In this document: piece after piece, positions 28,869-38,623 of the stretch
Numbering within the stretch: the stretch's first letter is position 1
Layout of the letters: every line of letters starts with the position of its first letter
Notes under the pieces: model-generated
Databases searched by the model: none
Seen by the model: only the letters and a program-made list of their open reading frames with translations
What the model was told of the DNA's origin: nothing
Assembly (NCBI RefSeq): GCF_045223415.1
Contig: NZ_JBEQZJ010000022.1
Location: 6,404 to 70,403, forward strand
Direction of reading: 5' to 3'
DNA: 64,000 nt
From: Hoskinsella mucinilytica
Lineage (GTDB): Bacteria > Bacillota_I > Bacilli_A > Erysipelotrichales > Erysipelotrichaceae
Position numbers and translations under genes: made by a program

Positions 28869-29768
28869 TTATTGCGTACGATCAGTTTTCATCTTTTGTA
28901 ACTGCACACACTCAATAAAATGTTTTGCGGCAATGGTTAGTTCTTTCTCTTTTTTATAATACAGTTTGATATCTGTTGTAATAGCTGGCTCAATATCAAC
29001 AATTTTAATTTTATCGCTTGATAAATATTCGATTGGTTTTCTCATTAACAAGGATATTCCCATGCCTTTCTCAATCAAATCAACTATATTTTCAGCTCTT
29101 TGTCCCGTAAAAGCAATATTAGGTATGAAGCCTGCTTTTTGACATTCATCAAGACAAATATGATATAACATAGTATTAGGTTGCAATAACAGAAAATCCT
29201 CGCCACGTAATTGTTCAATTCGTATTTTCTTTTCTTTCGCAAGTGGATGATAAGCTGGTAAAACAACAGACAATGTATCATTGGTAAAAGCAATCTTAGT
29301 AAATTCATCATCATCACTTTTGCTTTCCCGTATAAAGGCTAACTCGCATTTATCTTGGCGCAGCATCATTTTTAAATCAAAAGAATCTCCTTCAATTAAA
29401 TTAACCGAGAACTTCTTATTTTCTTGTTTGAATTTGATGATGATATCTGTAATACGATAAGGTGCCATTACCGGAATGGAGCCAAGCGTAATGGTCTGAT
29501 AGATATCTTCTTGCTTATTGATCAAGGCTGTTTTATATTCATATTGTACACGTGCGATTTCTTTTGCATATGTTAGAAATGTGCGCCCGTATTCATTTAG
29601 GTGAACTTTTCGTGTGGTTCTATCAAATAAGGTAACACCAAGCTCATGCTCTAATACTTTGATATGTTTAGATAAAGAGGACTGTGAAATAAAAAGTGAT
29701 TCTGATGCTTCCAGAAAGTTCCCTACTTCTGCTAAAACAACAAATTCACGAATATAATTCAATTCCAT
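28869..29768 (-). CDS. LysR-family transcriptional regulator
   Basis: A 299-residue regulator with an N-terminal winged helix (MELNYIREFVVLAEVGNFLE, SQSSLSKHIKVLEHELG) and a C-terminal periplasmic-binding-like effector domain from about residue 90. The frame is open to 29777, but AAGGGA touches that ATG, while the ATG at 29768 lies nine bases further on and gives the usual LysR start. It is encoded directly after the PTS/ceramidase-like/amidohydrolase operon on the same strand, separated by a terminator. A LysR-box palindrome sits upstream of that operon, so it is its likely activator. Confidence 0.92.
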   Translation of the reverse strand: MELNYIREFVVLAEVGNFLEASESLFISQSSLSKHIKVLEHELGVTLFDRTTRKVHLNEYGRTFLTYAKEIARVQYEYKTALINKQEDIYQTITLGSIPVMAPYRITDIIIKFKQENKKFSVNLIEGDSFDLKMMLRQDKCELAFIRESKSDDDEFTKIAFTNDTLSVVLPAYHPLAKEKKIRIEQLRGEDFLLLQPNTMLYHICLDECQKAGFIPNIAFTGQRAENIVDLIEKGMGISLLMRKPIEYLSSDKIKIVDIEPAITTDIKLYYKKEKELTIAAKHFIECVQLQKMKTDRTQ

Positions 29769-29830
29769 AAACCACATTCCCTTCTGCTTTTATACATTAG
29801 TATTATACCATATCTGCTTCCATTCCTTAA

Positions 29831-29873
29831 AACAAAACAGGTGGTTAACCTTCATCACCACCTGTTTTTAACA
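29831..29873 (-). terminator. Terminator of the amidohydrolase-ceramidase-PTS operon
   Basis: Stem AAACAGGTGGT / ACCACCTGTTT with an 11-base loop and TTGTTTTAAGG downstream on the reverse strand. It separates the operon from the LysR gene. Confidence 0.85.
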
Positions 29874-29879
29874 TTGTAT

Positions 29880-31808
29880 TTACTCTTCTCCTAATTTTAT
29901 TGCATTTTCATCTTTCTTATCTCCGATGAAAAGGGCAGCTGCTAATGCTAATATAAAACTTACAACAGCTCCAATACATAAACCGATAAATCCCATATCA
30001 ATACCATTTGGATTGATAAAGCATGGTAGACCTAACGGACCTGAAGCTCCAAATGCATATAATTTTGCACCGCAGAAACCGGCAATCATAGATCCTATAC
30101 CGGCAGCAAGGAAACATGAGAACATAATTTTCTTTCTTGGGATCAATACACCATATAGAGCTGGTTCATTTACACCAAAGAATGTTGAGAATAAGGCTGG
30201 TACAGCAATATTTTTTTCTTGTACAGATTTGGTACGTATGATCACACCTAAGACCGCACCCATACTTGCTAAAGCACCTGAGAAAATCAATGGATTGATA
30301 ATATCATAACCATAAGTTGCGATATTTACATTAAACATCATAATGATAGGCATATGTAATCCAAACATTACAAGAACAGACCACAAAGAACCGATCACTA
30401 ATCCTGCTATACCTGCATTTAAGTTGATGATAAGTTGGATTGCTTCACTTAATAGACCTTGTATGAACATAGCAATTGGTCCGATTATGACAAATGCTAA
30501 AGGTACGGTGATCATTAATGTTAGGAAAGGCACGAAGAAGGAACGAATCATAGCTGGTAAATGTGTATTTAAAGCTTTGTATATTTTCGCTGCAACAAAT
30601 ACGATTAATATGATTGGAATCACTGAACCTGCATATCCTGCTCCTGGTAATAAGACAGGAATACCTAAGAATTCAGCATATACATTTGATTCAAACAAAG
30701 TTCCTTGGAATACGGTATATAAGACATCCTGTGAGGATAACGCTGAAATTGCTGGATAAGATAAAACAGCACCTAACGTAATTCCATATATTTCTTTGAT
30801 ACCGAACTTCCTAGAAGCAGAATAACCAACTGCTATAGGAAAGAAATAGAATAGTGCATCACCCATGGAATTTAAGATGGTATAGGTTCCACTGGTATCA
30901 CTTAACCAACCAGCCAATACTACAAGTTTCAATAAGGCTTTGATCATACCACTTGCCATTAAGATACTTAAGATTGGTTGGAAGATTCCACTCATCAAAA
31001 TTAAGAAACGTGATAGTAATCCTTGCTTTTTCGTATCTGCATCCTCATTGATCGTTAGTGGTTGCTCACTTTTGAAACCACCGATTTGGATTAATTCACG
31101 ATACACATCTTCCACGTGGGTACCAATAACAACTTGATATTGGCCTCCTGTCTGGATGATTTTCATAACACCTTTCATCTTACTCAATACTTCGGTATTT
31201 GCTTTTTCTTCATTTTTCAATTTAAAACGTAAACGAGTAACACAGTGGGTAACGCTAATAACATTATCTTTTCCTCCGATATGTTGAATGATATCTTCAC
31301 ATAAAGTTTGATATTTCATGATAGTCCCTTCTTTCTGTTTGTTTGCATCTTTGTATCGTATGATGTTACTTTCTCCATGTTTTACTGCTTTGCCAAGTCC
31401 CTCTATCGTATAGGTAAAGGATGCTTGATTAGTCATGATCATGGGAGTAATTAAGTCGATTTGTTCTTTTTCCATGAAAGTACGATCGATCTTCAAAAGT
31501 GGTGTCCCAACTTCTACATGTTGTCCTTCCTCTACAAGTGTCTGGAATCCTTTGCCATTTAGATTTACCGTTTCTACACCTACATGTAATAATATTTCCA
31601 AACCTTCATCGCTTATCATTCCGATGGCATGTTTGGTTTGCGCTACCACCTGTATCGTTGCATTACAGGGAGCATATAAGGTATCCCCCTGGTATTGAAA
31701 AGCCACTCCATCTCCCATAATCTTATCTGAAAACATGTCATCCGGTACCTTGGATAAATCTACACATGTACCATCTACAGGAGCAACTAAATATGCTTCT
31801 TGTTTCAT
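29880..31808 (-). CDS. PTS permease with IIA-IIB-IIC domain order
   Basis: A 642-residue fusion. A glucose-type IIA domain (residues 1-150) has both His residues, His60 in TKHAIGM and His75 in LLHVGVET. Then come a IIB domain (about 164-250) with Cys189 in THCVTRLRF and a beta-glucoside/sucrose-family IIC domain (about 265-630). Most relatives are ordered B-C-A. At residue 164 an internal ATG (31319) follows an AAGGGA by five bases and begins MKYQTLCEDIIQHIGG, exactly where a normal IIBC protein starts, so a shorter IIBC product may also be made. It is the last gene of the LysR-linked operon; the substrate is unknown. Confidence 0.92.
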   Translation of the reverse strand: MKQEAYLVAPVDGTCVDLSKVPDDMFSDKIMGDGVAFQYQGDTLYAPCNATIQVVAQTKHAIGMISDEGLEILLHVGVETVNLNGKGFQTLVEEGQHVEVGTPLLKIDRTFMEKEQIDLITPMIMTNQASFTYTIEGLGKAVKHGESNIIRYKDANKQKEGTIMKYQTLCEDIIQHIGGKDNVISVTHCVTRLRFKLKNEEKANTEVLSKMKGVMKIIQTGGQYQVVIGTHVEDVYRELIQIGGFKSEQPLTINEDADTKKQGLLSRFLILMSGIFQPILSILMASGMIKALLKLVVLAGWLSDTSGTYTILNSMGDALFYFFPIAVGYSASRKFGIKEIYGITLGAVLSYPAISALSSQDVLYTVFQGTLFESNVYAEFLGIPVLLPGAGYAGSVIPIILIVFVAAKIYKALNTHLPAMIRSFFVPFLTLMITVPLAFVIIGPIAMFIQGLLSEAIQLIINLNAGIAGLVIGSLWSVLVMFGLHMPIIMMFNVNIATYGYDIINPLIFSGALASMGAVLGVIIRTKSVQEKNIAVPALFSTFFGVNEPALYGVLIPRKKIMFSCFLAAGIGSMIAGFCGAKLYAFGASGPLGLPCFINPNGIDMGFIGLCIGAVVSFILALAAALFIGDKKDENAIKLGEE

Positions 31809-31845
31809 ACATCCTCCTTGGCTACGTAGATAATTTACGTATCCT

Positions 31846-33084
31846 TTATGAATTTGATAATAATCTTGATGCTTGTTTCAATTTTTCTATTAATTTCTCC
31901 GCTTCTCCTTTTGGTACCTTACAACCAATTGTTTCAAAGGATAATCCATATTCTTCTTTTGGCATAAAGTACTCATAATACCCGTTGGTATAGCCAAAGA
32001 TCAGTCCAAGATTTGCACATGCTTGTTTTAAGGCAATTCCAAATGCAGATCCTAGTTCTCCAGGGAAAACGAAGAATTGCATTGCCCCCATATCGATTAC
32101 ACTACATTTCGCATCTAAATGAAATTGTGTAACTTCTAATTCTTTCTCCAGATTATGTATTCTTTTTTTGATTTGATTGCGTGTCTGTTCATCCTCTTGT
32201 TTCGCAATGGTTTGTTTCAAGTTTTGTATCTGCTCATTTATTTGTGTATGTACAAATTCCATATGATGATGTATCGTATGAAATATTGTAAGATATCGTA
32301 TATCTTTAAATGATGTTGATGTTTCTACCGGTATGGCGGCAATTTCCTGAGCAAGCGCATTGGAAACCCGTGCTAACTCTGCGAAATCATTTCCTTGTCG
32401 CTCATTACGATTACTACAATCACCGGCGGCTCCTACGATCATTGCTGGATAGAATCCAAAAGATGGATAAAGATGTTTACTTACTTCTCCTGCTAATTCA
32501 CTTGTTAATTGCGTGTTTTCTGCACTGATAACAGTAGAATGTACTGCCCAATTGATCAAACCTGCAAAAGCATTTCCTTGTAAGTCATAGAACTTCACGA
32601 CGATGACTTCATTGTCTGCTAATTCTCCTGGATGATTGCGATTACCATAATATCCGACAATCGTTTCTTTTCCATATTTCATGGTTGCTTCTTGTTTATT
32701 CTCTTTGCATTCCATATAACTTTTTACTATTGTTTCAAGGAAAAAATCATAATATGCTTGATCGAATTTTTTCGTATACCAACCTTTATGGTAGGAAACG
32801 ATAGAAGAGTGATCATGGGTAGCACACAATAAGATAAGATCTCGTTCAATACCAAATTGATCATGTAACATAGTTTTGACATCTTCTGCCATTTCTTCTT
32901 CAAATTCAAGTACATCCGCTGAGAAAACAAATACTTCTTTATCCTCTTGTTCAAACAATAAAGCATTACAATAAATATCATCATGAACACCGGTAGCCGG
33001 TTCATAGCGGTTATCACTACGATACCCAATCAAGTAAAATTCATTTTGTGGTGTAATACAGTGTCGTGCGTGTCCTATCTTCAT
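31846..33084 (-). CDS. Neutral/alkaline ceramidase-like hydrolase, active-site residues kept
   Basis: A 412-residue protein resembling the neutral/alkaline non-lysosomal ceramidase N-terminal domain. It has no signal peptide, so it is probably cytoplasmic, unlike true ceramidases. Expected zinc-site residues are seen as His90/His92 (CATHDHSS) and His182 (NWAVHST). The catalytic Ser equivalent is in GAAGDCSNR (Ser224). A coiled-coil-like insert lies near residues 255-305. It overlaps the upstream paralogue by four bases. In a PTS operon, an amide-bond hydrolase acting on an N-acylated sugar phosphate is a reasonable inference, not a demonstrated function. Confidence 0.78.
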   Translation of the reverse strand: MKIGHARHCITPQNEFYLIGYRSDNRYEPATGVHDDIYCNALLFEQEDKEVFVFSADVLEFEEEMAEDVKTMLHDQFGIERDLILLCATHDHSSIVSYHKGWYTKKFDQAYYDFFLETIVKSYMECKENKQEATMKYGKETIVGYYGNRNHPGELADNEVIVVKFYDLQGNAFAGLINWAVHSTVISAENTQLTSELAGEVSKHLYPSFGFYPAMIVGAAGDCSNRNERQGNDFAELARVSNALAQEIAAIPVETSTSFKDIRYLTIFHTIHHHMEFVHTQINEQIQNLKQTIAKQEDEQTRNQIKKRIHNLEKELEVTQFHLDAKCSVIDMGAMQFFVFPGELGSAFGIALKQACANLGLIFGYTNGYYEYFMPKEEYGLSFETIGCKVPKGEAEKLIEKLKQASRLLSNS

Positions 33085-34340
33085 CTTTTTTCCCTTCTTT
33101 CTATTCGATCTTTCATGTTGTATAATTGATGAATAATTTCATCTCTTGCTTGTTCTGCAGAACCTTTATAATAATGTGAATTTCTCGCTTCATAAGTGAA
33201 GTTATCATAGGATGTAGCATCTGGCATATATTTATCTCCACCATCGACCATCGTTATGACAAAGGTAAGCGCAAAAGGTGACGCCTGTTTTATTTGCATA
33301 GCTGTAGAACTGCACAGTTCCGGTTTCATAGCCACGATTGCAATATCGTGAAAACATATGCAAACAAATGATGTAGTATGCTGTTTTGTTTCTATATATG
33401 TATAAGTCAAAACCGGCTGCATAGAATGAATATCTTCTATTCGCTGTTGTCCTCTACATGATAAAGTGATGAGAGAATCATACATCATAGAAGCCGAATC
33501 TTTTGTTATCTTCGTTTGTAGAACGCTTTTTCCTAATTGTTCTCCATAAAGTTTTAGATACCTACGGCCCTTTTCAGCATCTTTTTTTTCTATAAGCTGA
33601 CCATTTTCTACCACCATGGCACAAGCTTTTTCTTTTGGCATCTGATCTCCTGCTGCTCCTAGACAATATAACGCTATCGCCTGACTATGTTGTTCAATAT
33701 AAGAGGAAGAAGCTCCATACAAATCTCCACTTACAAATTCATCGCCATGTTCCATAATAGATGGTTGCGCATCATAGCTATATAGATAAGCAAGGGTAAT
33801 TCCATCTAGTGAAGTGAATTGTAAGACAGGAACCTGTTTATCTGAAATACCTGCCTCATTTTTACCCAGCCAATAACCAAATGGTGTGGGCATATCACGG
33901 TTTACATTACAATCACAATATCCTGTTCCATAACCTATTTGAACTTGTTGAACGGTTTTCTTTACCTGCTCGCATGCTTGTTGAAGTGCTTCTTCTATTG
34001 CATGAGCCAACATTTCATTTTTTTTATATAAATTTGCATCTTTTTGTAAAGCTTCTAAAGAACGAAGATGAGGTGCAGAGAAGGTATGTGTGACACATAG
34101 CAGAACATATTGTGCTTCTACACCGAGATAAGTTTGTATGATTTTCTTTAGTACTTTCATTTCATACTCACGAAGTGATGTTAATTCAATCGATACGATA
34201 ACATATGCTATATTGCCATGAATATAGGCAACACGTACATGTAGATCATCCTGTACACCATGGAATTTTTCAATCGGAAATAATTCCTTAGGCAACCGGA
34301 TCTTTGCCTTTCCAAAACCTGCATATATGCCTTCCTTCAT
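33081..34340 (-). CDS. Second ceramidase-like protein, active site apparently degenerate
   Basis: A 419-residue distant paralogue of the next gene, in the same fold family. It keeps one His of the first metal motif (CVTHTFSAPH, His85), but the second is Phe87. The second His block reads LYSYDAQPS, without the His. The catalytic Ser position reads GAAGDQMPK. It may be a non-catalytic partner of the intact paralogue, or it may use different chemistry. The frame opens at a GTG at 34349, but AGAGG eight bases before the ATG at 34340 favours the latter. There is no signal peptide. Confidence 0.72.
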   Translation of the reverse strand: MKEGIYAGFGKAKIRLPKELFPIEKFHGVQDDLHVRVAYIHGNIAYVIVSIELTSLREYEMKVLKKIIQTYLGVEAQYVLLCVTHTFSAPHLRSLEALQKDANLYKKNEMLAHAIEEALQQACEQVKKTVQQVQIGYGTGYCDCNVNRDMPTPFGYWLGKNEAGISDKQVPVLQFTSLDGITLAYLYSYDAQPSIMEHGDEFVSGDLYGASSSYIEQHSQAIALYCLGAAGDQMPKEKACAMVVENGQLIEKKDAEKGRRYLKLYGEQLGKSVLQTKITKDSASMMYDSLITLSCRGQQRIEDIHSMQPVLTYTYIETKQHTTSFVCICFHDIAIVAMKPELCSSTAMQIKQASPFALTFVITMVDGGDKYMPDATSYDNFTYEARNSHYYKGSAEQARDEIIHQLYNMKDRIERREKR

Positions 34341-34382
34341 TTTGTTCACCTCTTCACTTGTTCATTATATACGAAATATACG

Positions 34383-35417
34383 TTATTTATCTTCAATATT
34401 GTAGATTCGTAATGCATTTTGATATAAAATCATATCTTTTTCTTCTCTTGTAATTGCCAGACTTTCCACAAATGCTGTACCCTGTGTCAACCATTCTTTT
34501 TTTACCGGATAACTTGATCCAAATATAATGTGATCTGCCCCCAATACGGCAATCGCACATTCTAACTGATGTTTTCCCCAAGGTTGTGCATGTGACATTT
34601 CAAAATAAATATGTTTTTTGAATTGCGTTTTGATATCATCAGCAGATTCAAATCGATTCACACTGGCTTCTTTTTCTTTGTGAGGAAAAAGCATATGTTC
34701 TAACGCAAAGAATCCTCCTCCAAGCATGGAATGTACAAAAGTTAAATTTGGATATTTATCAAAAAAGCCACTGAATAGTTCTCTACAAATCGCTGTTGTT
34801 TGGTCAACACATCGACCATAAGAACGGCGTAGATTATTGTACTCATACAAACTATCATATTGTACAGGTACCGGTGTATGGTGGATGTATACAGTTGTTT
34901 TCTCTTCGTTCAGCTTCTCAAAGAATTCTTTGAAGAGATCATCATCTAAATAGTAATCACCATAATGTGCACATAGTTGTACACCTTTAAACCCCATTTC
35001 TTTACAACGATTTAATTCTTCAAAACATGCTTTTGATGCATAAGGTGGCACTACGGCCATTGGGATGCATCTCCCTTTACTTTTTTTGGCATGCGCATAC
35101 ATACCGTCATTAAATTTTTTACATGTGTGTAAGCTCATCCACTCATGACATCCCGGAATTTTCATAATTGCTTTTTCAACCTTTGCTTCATCCATATCCG
35201 CAAGTTGTTTTTCTAAGATGTATTCACCTTGAATATAATTTAAGTTGTGGTATGATGTAGGTTTCTCTATAGCGATTTGATGAATACCTGAATCTTCATT
35301 TTTTATGAAGCGAGCATTCATACCATATGCTTTAGGAACTTCTGCCAAGAATTTTTCTGCTTCCTCTTCTTGAAAGATGGATTCTGGAAGCCAATACATA
35401 TTTGCATCTATTACCAT
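34383..35417 (-). CDS. Amidohydrolase-2 (ACMSD-like) family protein with altered metal motifs
   Basis: A 344-residue TIM-barrel protein of the metal-dependent amidohydrolase superfamily. Family blocks are recognisable: FKGVQLCAHYGDYYLDD, TVYIHHTPVP, LTFVHSMLGGGFF and IIFGSSYP. The N-terminal HxH metal motif is replaced by DANMYW, and the usual Asp in GSDYP is Ser. Two central His residues remain. It is either a divergent enzyme with another metal site or a non-hydrolytic barrel. It is the first gene of the operon, with AGGAGG nine bases before the ATG. Confidence 0.82.
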   Translation of the reverse strand: MVIDANMYWLPESIFQEEEAEKFLAEVPKAYGMNARFIKNEDSGIHQIAIEKPTSYHNLNYIQGEYILEKQLADMDEAKVEKAIMKIPGCHEWMSLHTCKKFNDGMYAHAKKSKGRCIPMAVVPPYASKACFEELNRCKEMGFKGVQLCAHYGDYYLDDDLFKEFFEKLNEEKTTVYIHHTPVPVQYDSLYEYNNLRRSYGRCVDQTTAICRELFSGFFDKYPNLTFVHSMLGGGFFALEHMLFPHKEKEASVNRFESADDIKTQFKKHIYFEMSHAQPWGKHQLECAIAVLGADHIIFGSSYPVKKEWLTQGTAFVESLAITREEKDMILYQNALRIYNIEDK

Positions 35418-35436
35418 TTCCTTACCTCCTACTTGT

Positions 35437-35465
35437 ATTCTAAATTAAAATGTAAACGGTATCAA
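35437..35465 (-). promoter_or_regulatory. Promoter of the amidohydrolase-ceramidase-PTS operon
   Basis: Reverse strand TTGATA, 17-base spacer, TAGAAT. It ends 19 bases before the first ATG of the operon. Confidence 0.65.
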
Positions 35466-35478
35466 TTCGATAATCAGC

Positions 35479-35507
35479 ATTATTTATTCCGTTACAGAAT
35501 AAATAAT
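35479..35507 (-). promoter_or_regulatory. LysR-type activator box upstream of the -35
   Basis: Perfect inverted repeat: two 11-base arms (ATTATTTATTC and GAATAAATAAT) around a seven-base centre. The inner part TTC-N7-GAA contains the T-N11-A pattern of LysR sites. Its centre is about 63 bases upstream of the predicted transcription start, the usual place for a LysR recognition site. The LysR gene at 28869-29768 is the obvious candidate protein. Confidence 0.65.
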
Positions 35508-35593
35508 AGCCGTTTTTATCCCATTTTACACTTAAAAGAATGATCCAGAAGTTCCATCAGTTATAAAAATCTTTTTATCAGAAACATTGAAGT

Positions 35594-35626
35594 AGAAAAA
35601 AAGACCACAACAATGTGTGGTCCTTA
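35594..35626 (-). terminator. Terminator of the purD-fhs operon
   Basis: Stem GACCACA / TGTGGTC with a short loop, followed by seven T residues on the reverse strand, just after the fhs stop. Confidence 0.85.
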
Positions 35627-35632
35627 TAGGAA

Positions 35633-37303
35633 TTAGAATAAACCTACGATATGTCCTTCTTCATTGATATCCATTTGATTTGCGGCTGGTGTTTTAGGAA
35701 GACCCGGCATGGTCAAGATCTTTCCGGTCAATGCGACAAGGAAACCAGCACCAAGACTTGGTCTAAGTTCACGTACTGTGATCGTAAAGCCTTTTGGCGC
35801 ACCATATACCTTAGCATCATCAGATAAAGACATCTGCGTTTTTGCCATACAAATTGGCATGTGATTCCAACCTAAATGATTGTAAAGCTCAATTTGTTCT
35901 TTTGCTTCCGGTGTAAATTCTACTTGTGCTGCACCATAAACTTTTGTCGCAATGGCTGTGATCTTTTCTTCAATGGTTTCTTCCACATCATATAAAGGAG
36001 CATAGTGATTTGGCTGATCACAAAGCTCTACAAGCTGTTGCGCAAGATCAATGGCACCTTCTCCACCTTTTGCCCATACTTGAGATAGGCTCATTGGATG
36101 TCCATGTTCCTTACACCAGTTCTGTAATGCTTCCACTTCTGCAGGAGTATCTGTCGCAAACTCATTGATCGCAACGATATAAGGTAAACCGAATTGTTTG
36201 ATGGTATCGATATGTTTCGCTAAATTTTCACATCCGGCTAGCATTGCTTCTACATTTTCTTCTTTTAGATCTTCTAATGCCACATTACCATGTTGCTTCA
36301 ATGCACGAATGGTAGCCACGATCACAACAGCATTTGGTGTTAATCCACCAAAACGACATTTGATATCCAAGAATTTTTCTGCTCCTAGATCAGCCCCAAA
36401 ACCCGCTTCTGTTACAGTATAATCTGCTAATTTCAAACATGTCTTAGTTGCTAAAATAGAGTTACATCCATGTGCGATATTCGCAAAAGGACCACCATGG
36501 ATCAAAACCGGATTATGCTCCAGGGTCTGTACCATGTTTGGTTTGATTGCATCCTTCATCACCATAGCCAATGCACCTTCAATGCCTAAATCTTTGACAT
36601 AGATCGGTTCATTTTTGGTATTGTATGCCACTAGCATATTACCCAAACGTTCTTTCAGATCCATCAAAGATGTAGATAGACATAACACTGCCATTACTTC
36701 ACTTGCTACTGTAATATTAAAGCCATCTTCACGTTCTACACCATTTGCCTTTGGACCTTGTCCGATTTCTATTCTACGTAAGGTTCTATCGTTCATATCC
36801 ATACAACGTTTCCATGTTACATGTGTTATATCGATATCCAATTCATTTCCTTGATGAATATGATTGTCTAAACATGCACTAATTAAATTATTTGCAGTTG
36901 TAATAGCATGCATGTCCCCTGTAAAATGCAAATTGATATCCTCCATTGGAACAACTTGTGCATAGCCACCACCTGCAGCTCCACCCTTTAAACCGAAGAC
37001 CGGACCGAGGCTTGGTTCTCGTAATGCAATCATCGTTTTCTTCCCGATACGATTCAGTGCATCTCCTAAACCAACGGTTGTTGTTGATTTTCCTTCGCCT
37101 GCCTTCGTTGGGTTGATCGCTGTAACCAATATCAGCTTACCATCTTCTTTATCTTCATTTCTATGTAACAGATCCAAAGAAACTTTTGCTTTATAGTTTC
37201 CATAATATTCAAGATCTTTTTCTTCTACACCAATTTTTGCGGCAACATCTTTGATATGTTCCATTTTGCATTCTTGTGCAATCTCTAAGTCTGTCTTAAA
37301 CAT
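35633..37303 (-). CDS. fhs: Formate-tetrahydrofolate ligase
   Basis: Cytoplasmic enzyme making 10-formyl-THF from formate, ATP and THF, feeding purine synthesis. At 556 residues it has the normal length. The ATP-binding loop is [11 protein letters not shown], followed by [23 protein letters not shown]. The frame is open to 37363, but AGGAGG lies nine bases before the ATG at 37303, giving the normal [10 protein letters not shown] start. It lies 13 bases after purD, so both are one operon under the guanine riboswitch. This makes sense because 10-formyl-THF is a purine precursor. Confidence 0.96.
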   Translation of the reverse strand: MFKTDLEIAQECKMEHIKDVAAKIGVEEKDLEYYGNYKAKVSLDLLHRNEDKEDGKLILVTAINPTKAGEGKSTTTVGLGDALNRIGKKTMIALREPSLGPVFGLKGGAAGGGYAQVVPMEDINLHFTGDMHAITTANNLISACLDNHIHQGNELDIDITHVTWKRCMDMNDRTLRRIEIGQGPKANGVEREDGFNITVASEVMAVLCLSTSLMDLKERLGNMLVAYNTKNEPIYVKDLGIEGALAMVMKDAIKPNMVQTLEHNPVLIHGGPFANIAHGCNSILATKTCLKLADYTVTEAGFGADLGAEKFLDIKCRFGGLTPNAVVIVATIRALKQHGNVALEDLKEENVEAMLAGCENLAKHIDTIKQFGLPYIVAINEFATDTPAEVEALQNWCKEHGHPMSLSQVWAKGGEGAIDLAQQLVELCDQPNHYAPLYDVEETIEEKITAIATKVYGAAQVEFTPEAKEQIELYNHLGWNHMPICMAKTQMSLSDDAKVYGAPKGFTITVRELRPSLGAGFLVALTGKILTMPGLPKTPAANQMDINEEGHIVGLF

Positions 37304-37316
37304 ATTCTTATTCCTC

Positions 37317-38549
37317 CTACATATCTTTCTTTCCGATATCATGACGATAGAACAATTGATCACATTGAACCTTTGCTACATCAGCATACGCTTTATCATA
37401 CGCCTGTTGTAAAGTATCTTCTTGTGATACGACAATCAAAACACGACCACCTGCTGTCACAAGCTCTCCATCTTTTTCTGCAGTTCCCATATGGAAGATC
37501 ATAGAATCTACATCATCTAAACCTTTGATAACAGCATCTTTTGTGCTTGAAGCAGGATATCCATCACTTGCCATAACAACACCAAGTGTTACACGATCAT
37601 CCCATTCTAATTCTGTCTTCGCATGGTTCATGATATTTTCTACCACATCACAGAAATCACTCTTTAATCTAGGTAGGATAACTTCTGCCTCAGGATCTCC
37701 GAAACGTGCATTAAATTCAATTGTTTTGATTCCGTTTTCCGTTAACATCAAACCACCATAAAGGAATCCGGTAAATGGATGACCTTCTTTTACCATTGCT
37801 TTTGCCATTGGTATCATAATAGAATGCATTGCATCCTCAATGATTTCAGGTGTAATCTTACGTACTGGAGAGTAAACACCCATACCACCGGTATTCGGTC
37901 CCATATCTCCATCAAATGCACATTTATGATCTTGCGCAACTTGCATTGGCAATACGATATCATCACAGACAAAACAAATAAGAGAAAATTCAAATCCCAC
38001 TAAACATTCTTCAATGACAACTTTGTTTCCGGGAATATCAAAAGCGATATCCAAAGCATCCAAAGCCTCTTTTAAGGTATATGCTACCGTTACCCCTTTT
38101 CCTGCTTTCAATCCATCTTCTTTGATAACGATAGGTGCTCCTTCACTTTCTACATAATGAATGGCATCCTCTTTATTGTCAAATGTTTGATAAGCTGCTG
38201 TCGGTATTCCGTATTTCGCCATAATGGCTTTTGCGAAATCTTTGCTGGACTCTACTTGTGCCGCATCTTTTGTTGGTCCGAAAATCTTCAAACCTTCCTT
38301 TTGGAATGCATCAACCACACCTAAACTCAAAGAGCTTTCAGGTCCTACAATCGTCAAATCGATTTCCTTTTCTTTTGCGAAAGCCACCAAACCATTTACA
38401 TCACTGTCAGAAATATCGACGCATTCTGCCAGATCTTTCATTCCCGGATTTCCCGGAGCTGCATAGATTTTATGTACTCTTGCACTTCTGCTTACTGCAT
38501 GAACAAGGGCATGTTCTCGCCCACCTTTACCAATTACCAATACTTTCAT
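37317..38549 (-). CDS. purD: Phosphoribosylamine-glycine ligase
   Basis: Second enzyme of de novo purine synthesis (GAR synthetase), a cytoplasmic ATP-grasp ligase joining phosphoribosylamine and glycine. The N-terminal [20 protein letters not shown], the [18 protein letters not shown] segment and the [15 protein letters not shown] block are all intact. At 410 residues it is slightly shorter than usual (about 420-430), with no obvious lesion. It is first in an operon with fhs, preceded by a riboswitch-controlled terminator. Confidence 0.96.
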   Translation of the reverse strand: MKVLVIGKGGREHALVHAVSRSARVHKIYAAPGNPGMKDLAECVDISDSDVNGLVAFAKEKEIDLTIVGPESSLSLGVVDAFQKEGLKIFGPTKDAAQVESSKDFAKAIMAKYGIPTAAYQTFDNKEDAIHYVESEGAPIVIKEDGLKAGKGVTVAYTLKEALDALDIAFDIPGNKVVIEECLVGFEFSLICFVCDDIVLPMQVAQDHKCAFDGDMGPNTGGMGVYSPVRKITPEIIEDAMHSIMIPMAKAMVKEGHPFTGFLYGGLMLTENGIKTIEFNARFGDPEAEVILPRLKSDFCDVVENIMNHAKTELEWDDRVTLGVVMASDGYPASSTKDAVIKGLDDVDSMIFHMGTAEKDGELVTAGGRVLIVVSQEDTLQQAYDKAYADVAKVQCDQLFYRHDIGKKDM

Positions 38550-38568
38550 TGTCCGCTTCCTTTCCTAC

Positions 38569-38608
38569 TCAAAATAAAAACATGAAAAGTTAAAGTAAAC
38601 CTTTCATG
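38569..38608 (-). terminator. Riboswitch-controlled terminator of purD
   Basis: Stem CATGAAA(A)G / CTTTCATG with an internal TTTACTTTAA loop and a T-rich tract on the reverse strand, 20 bases before purD. The loop segment TTTACTT can instead pair with AAGTAAA at the 3' edge of the aptamer, which would form the antiterminator. Confidence 0.85.
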
Positions 38609-38623
38609 TACTTGAAAAGATTT

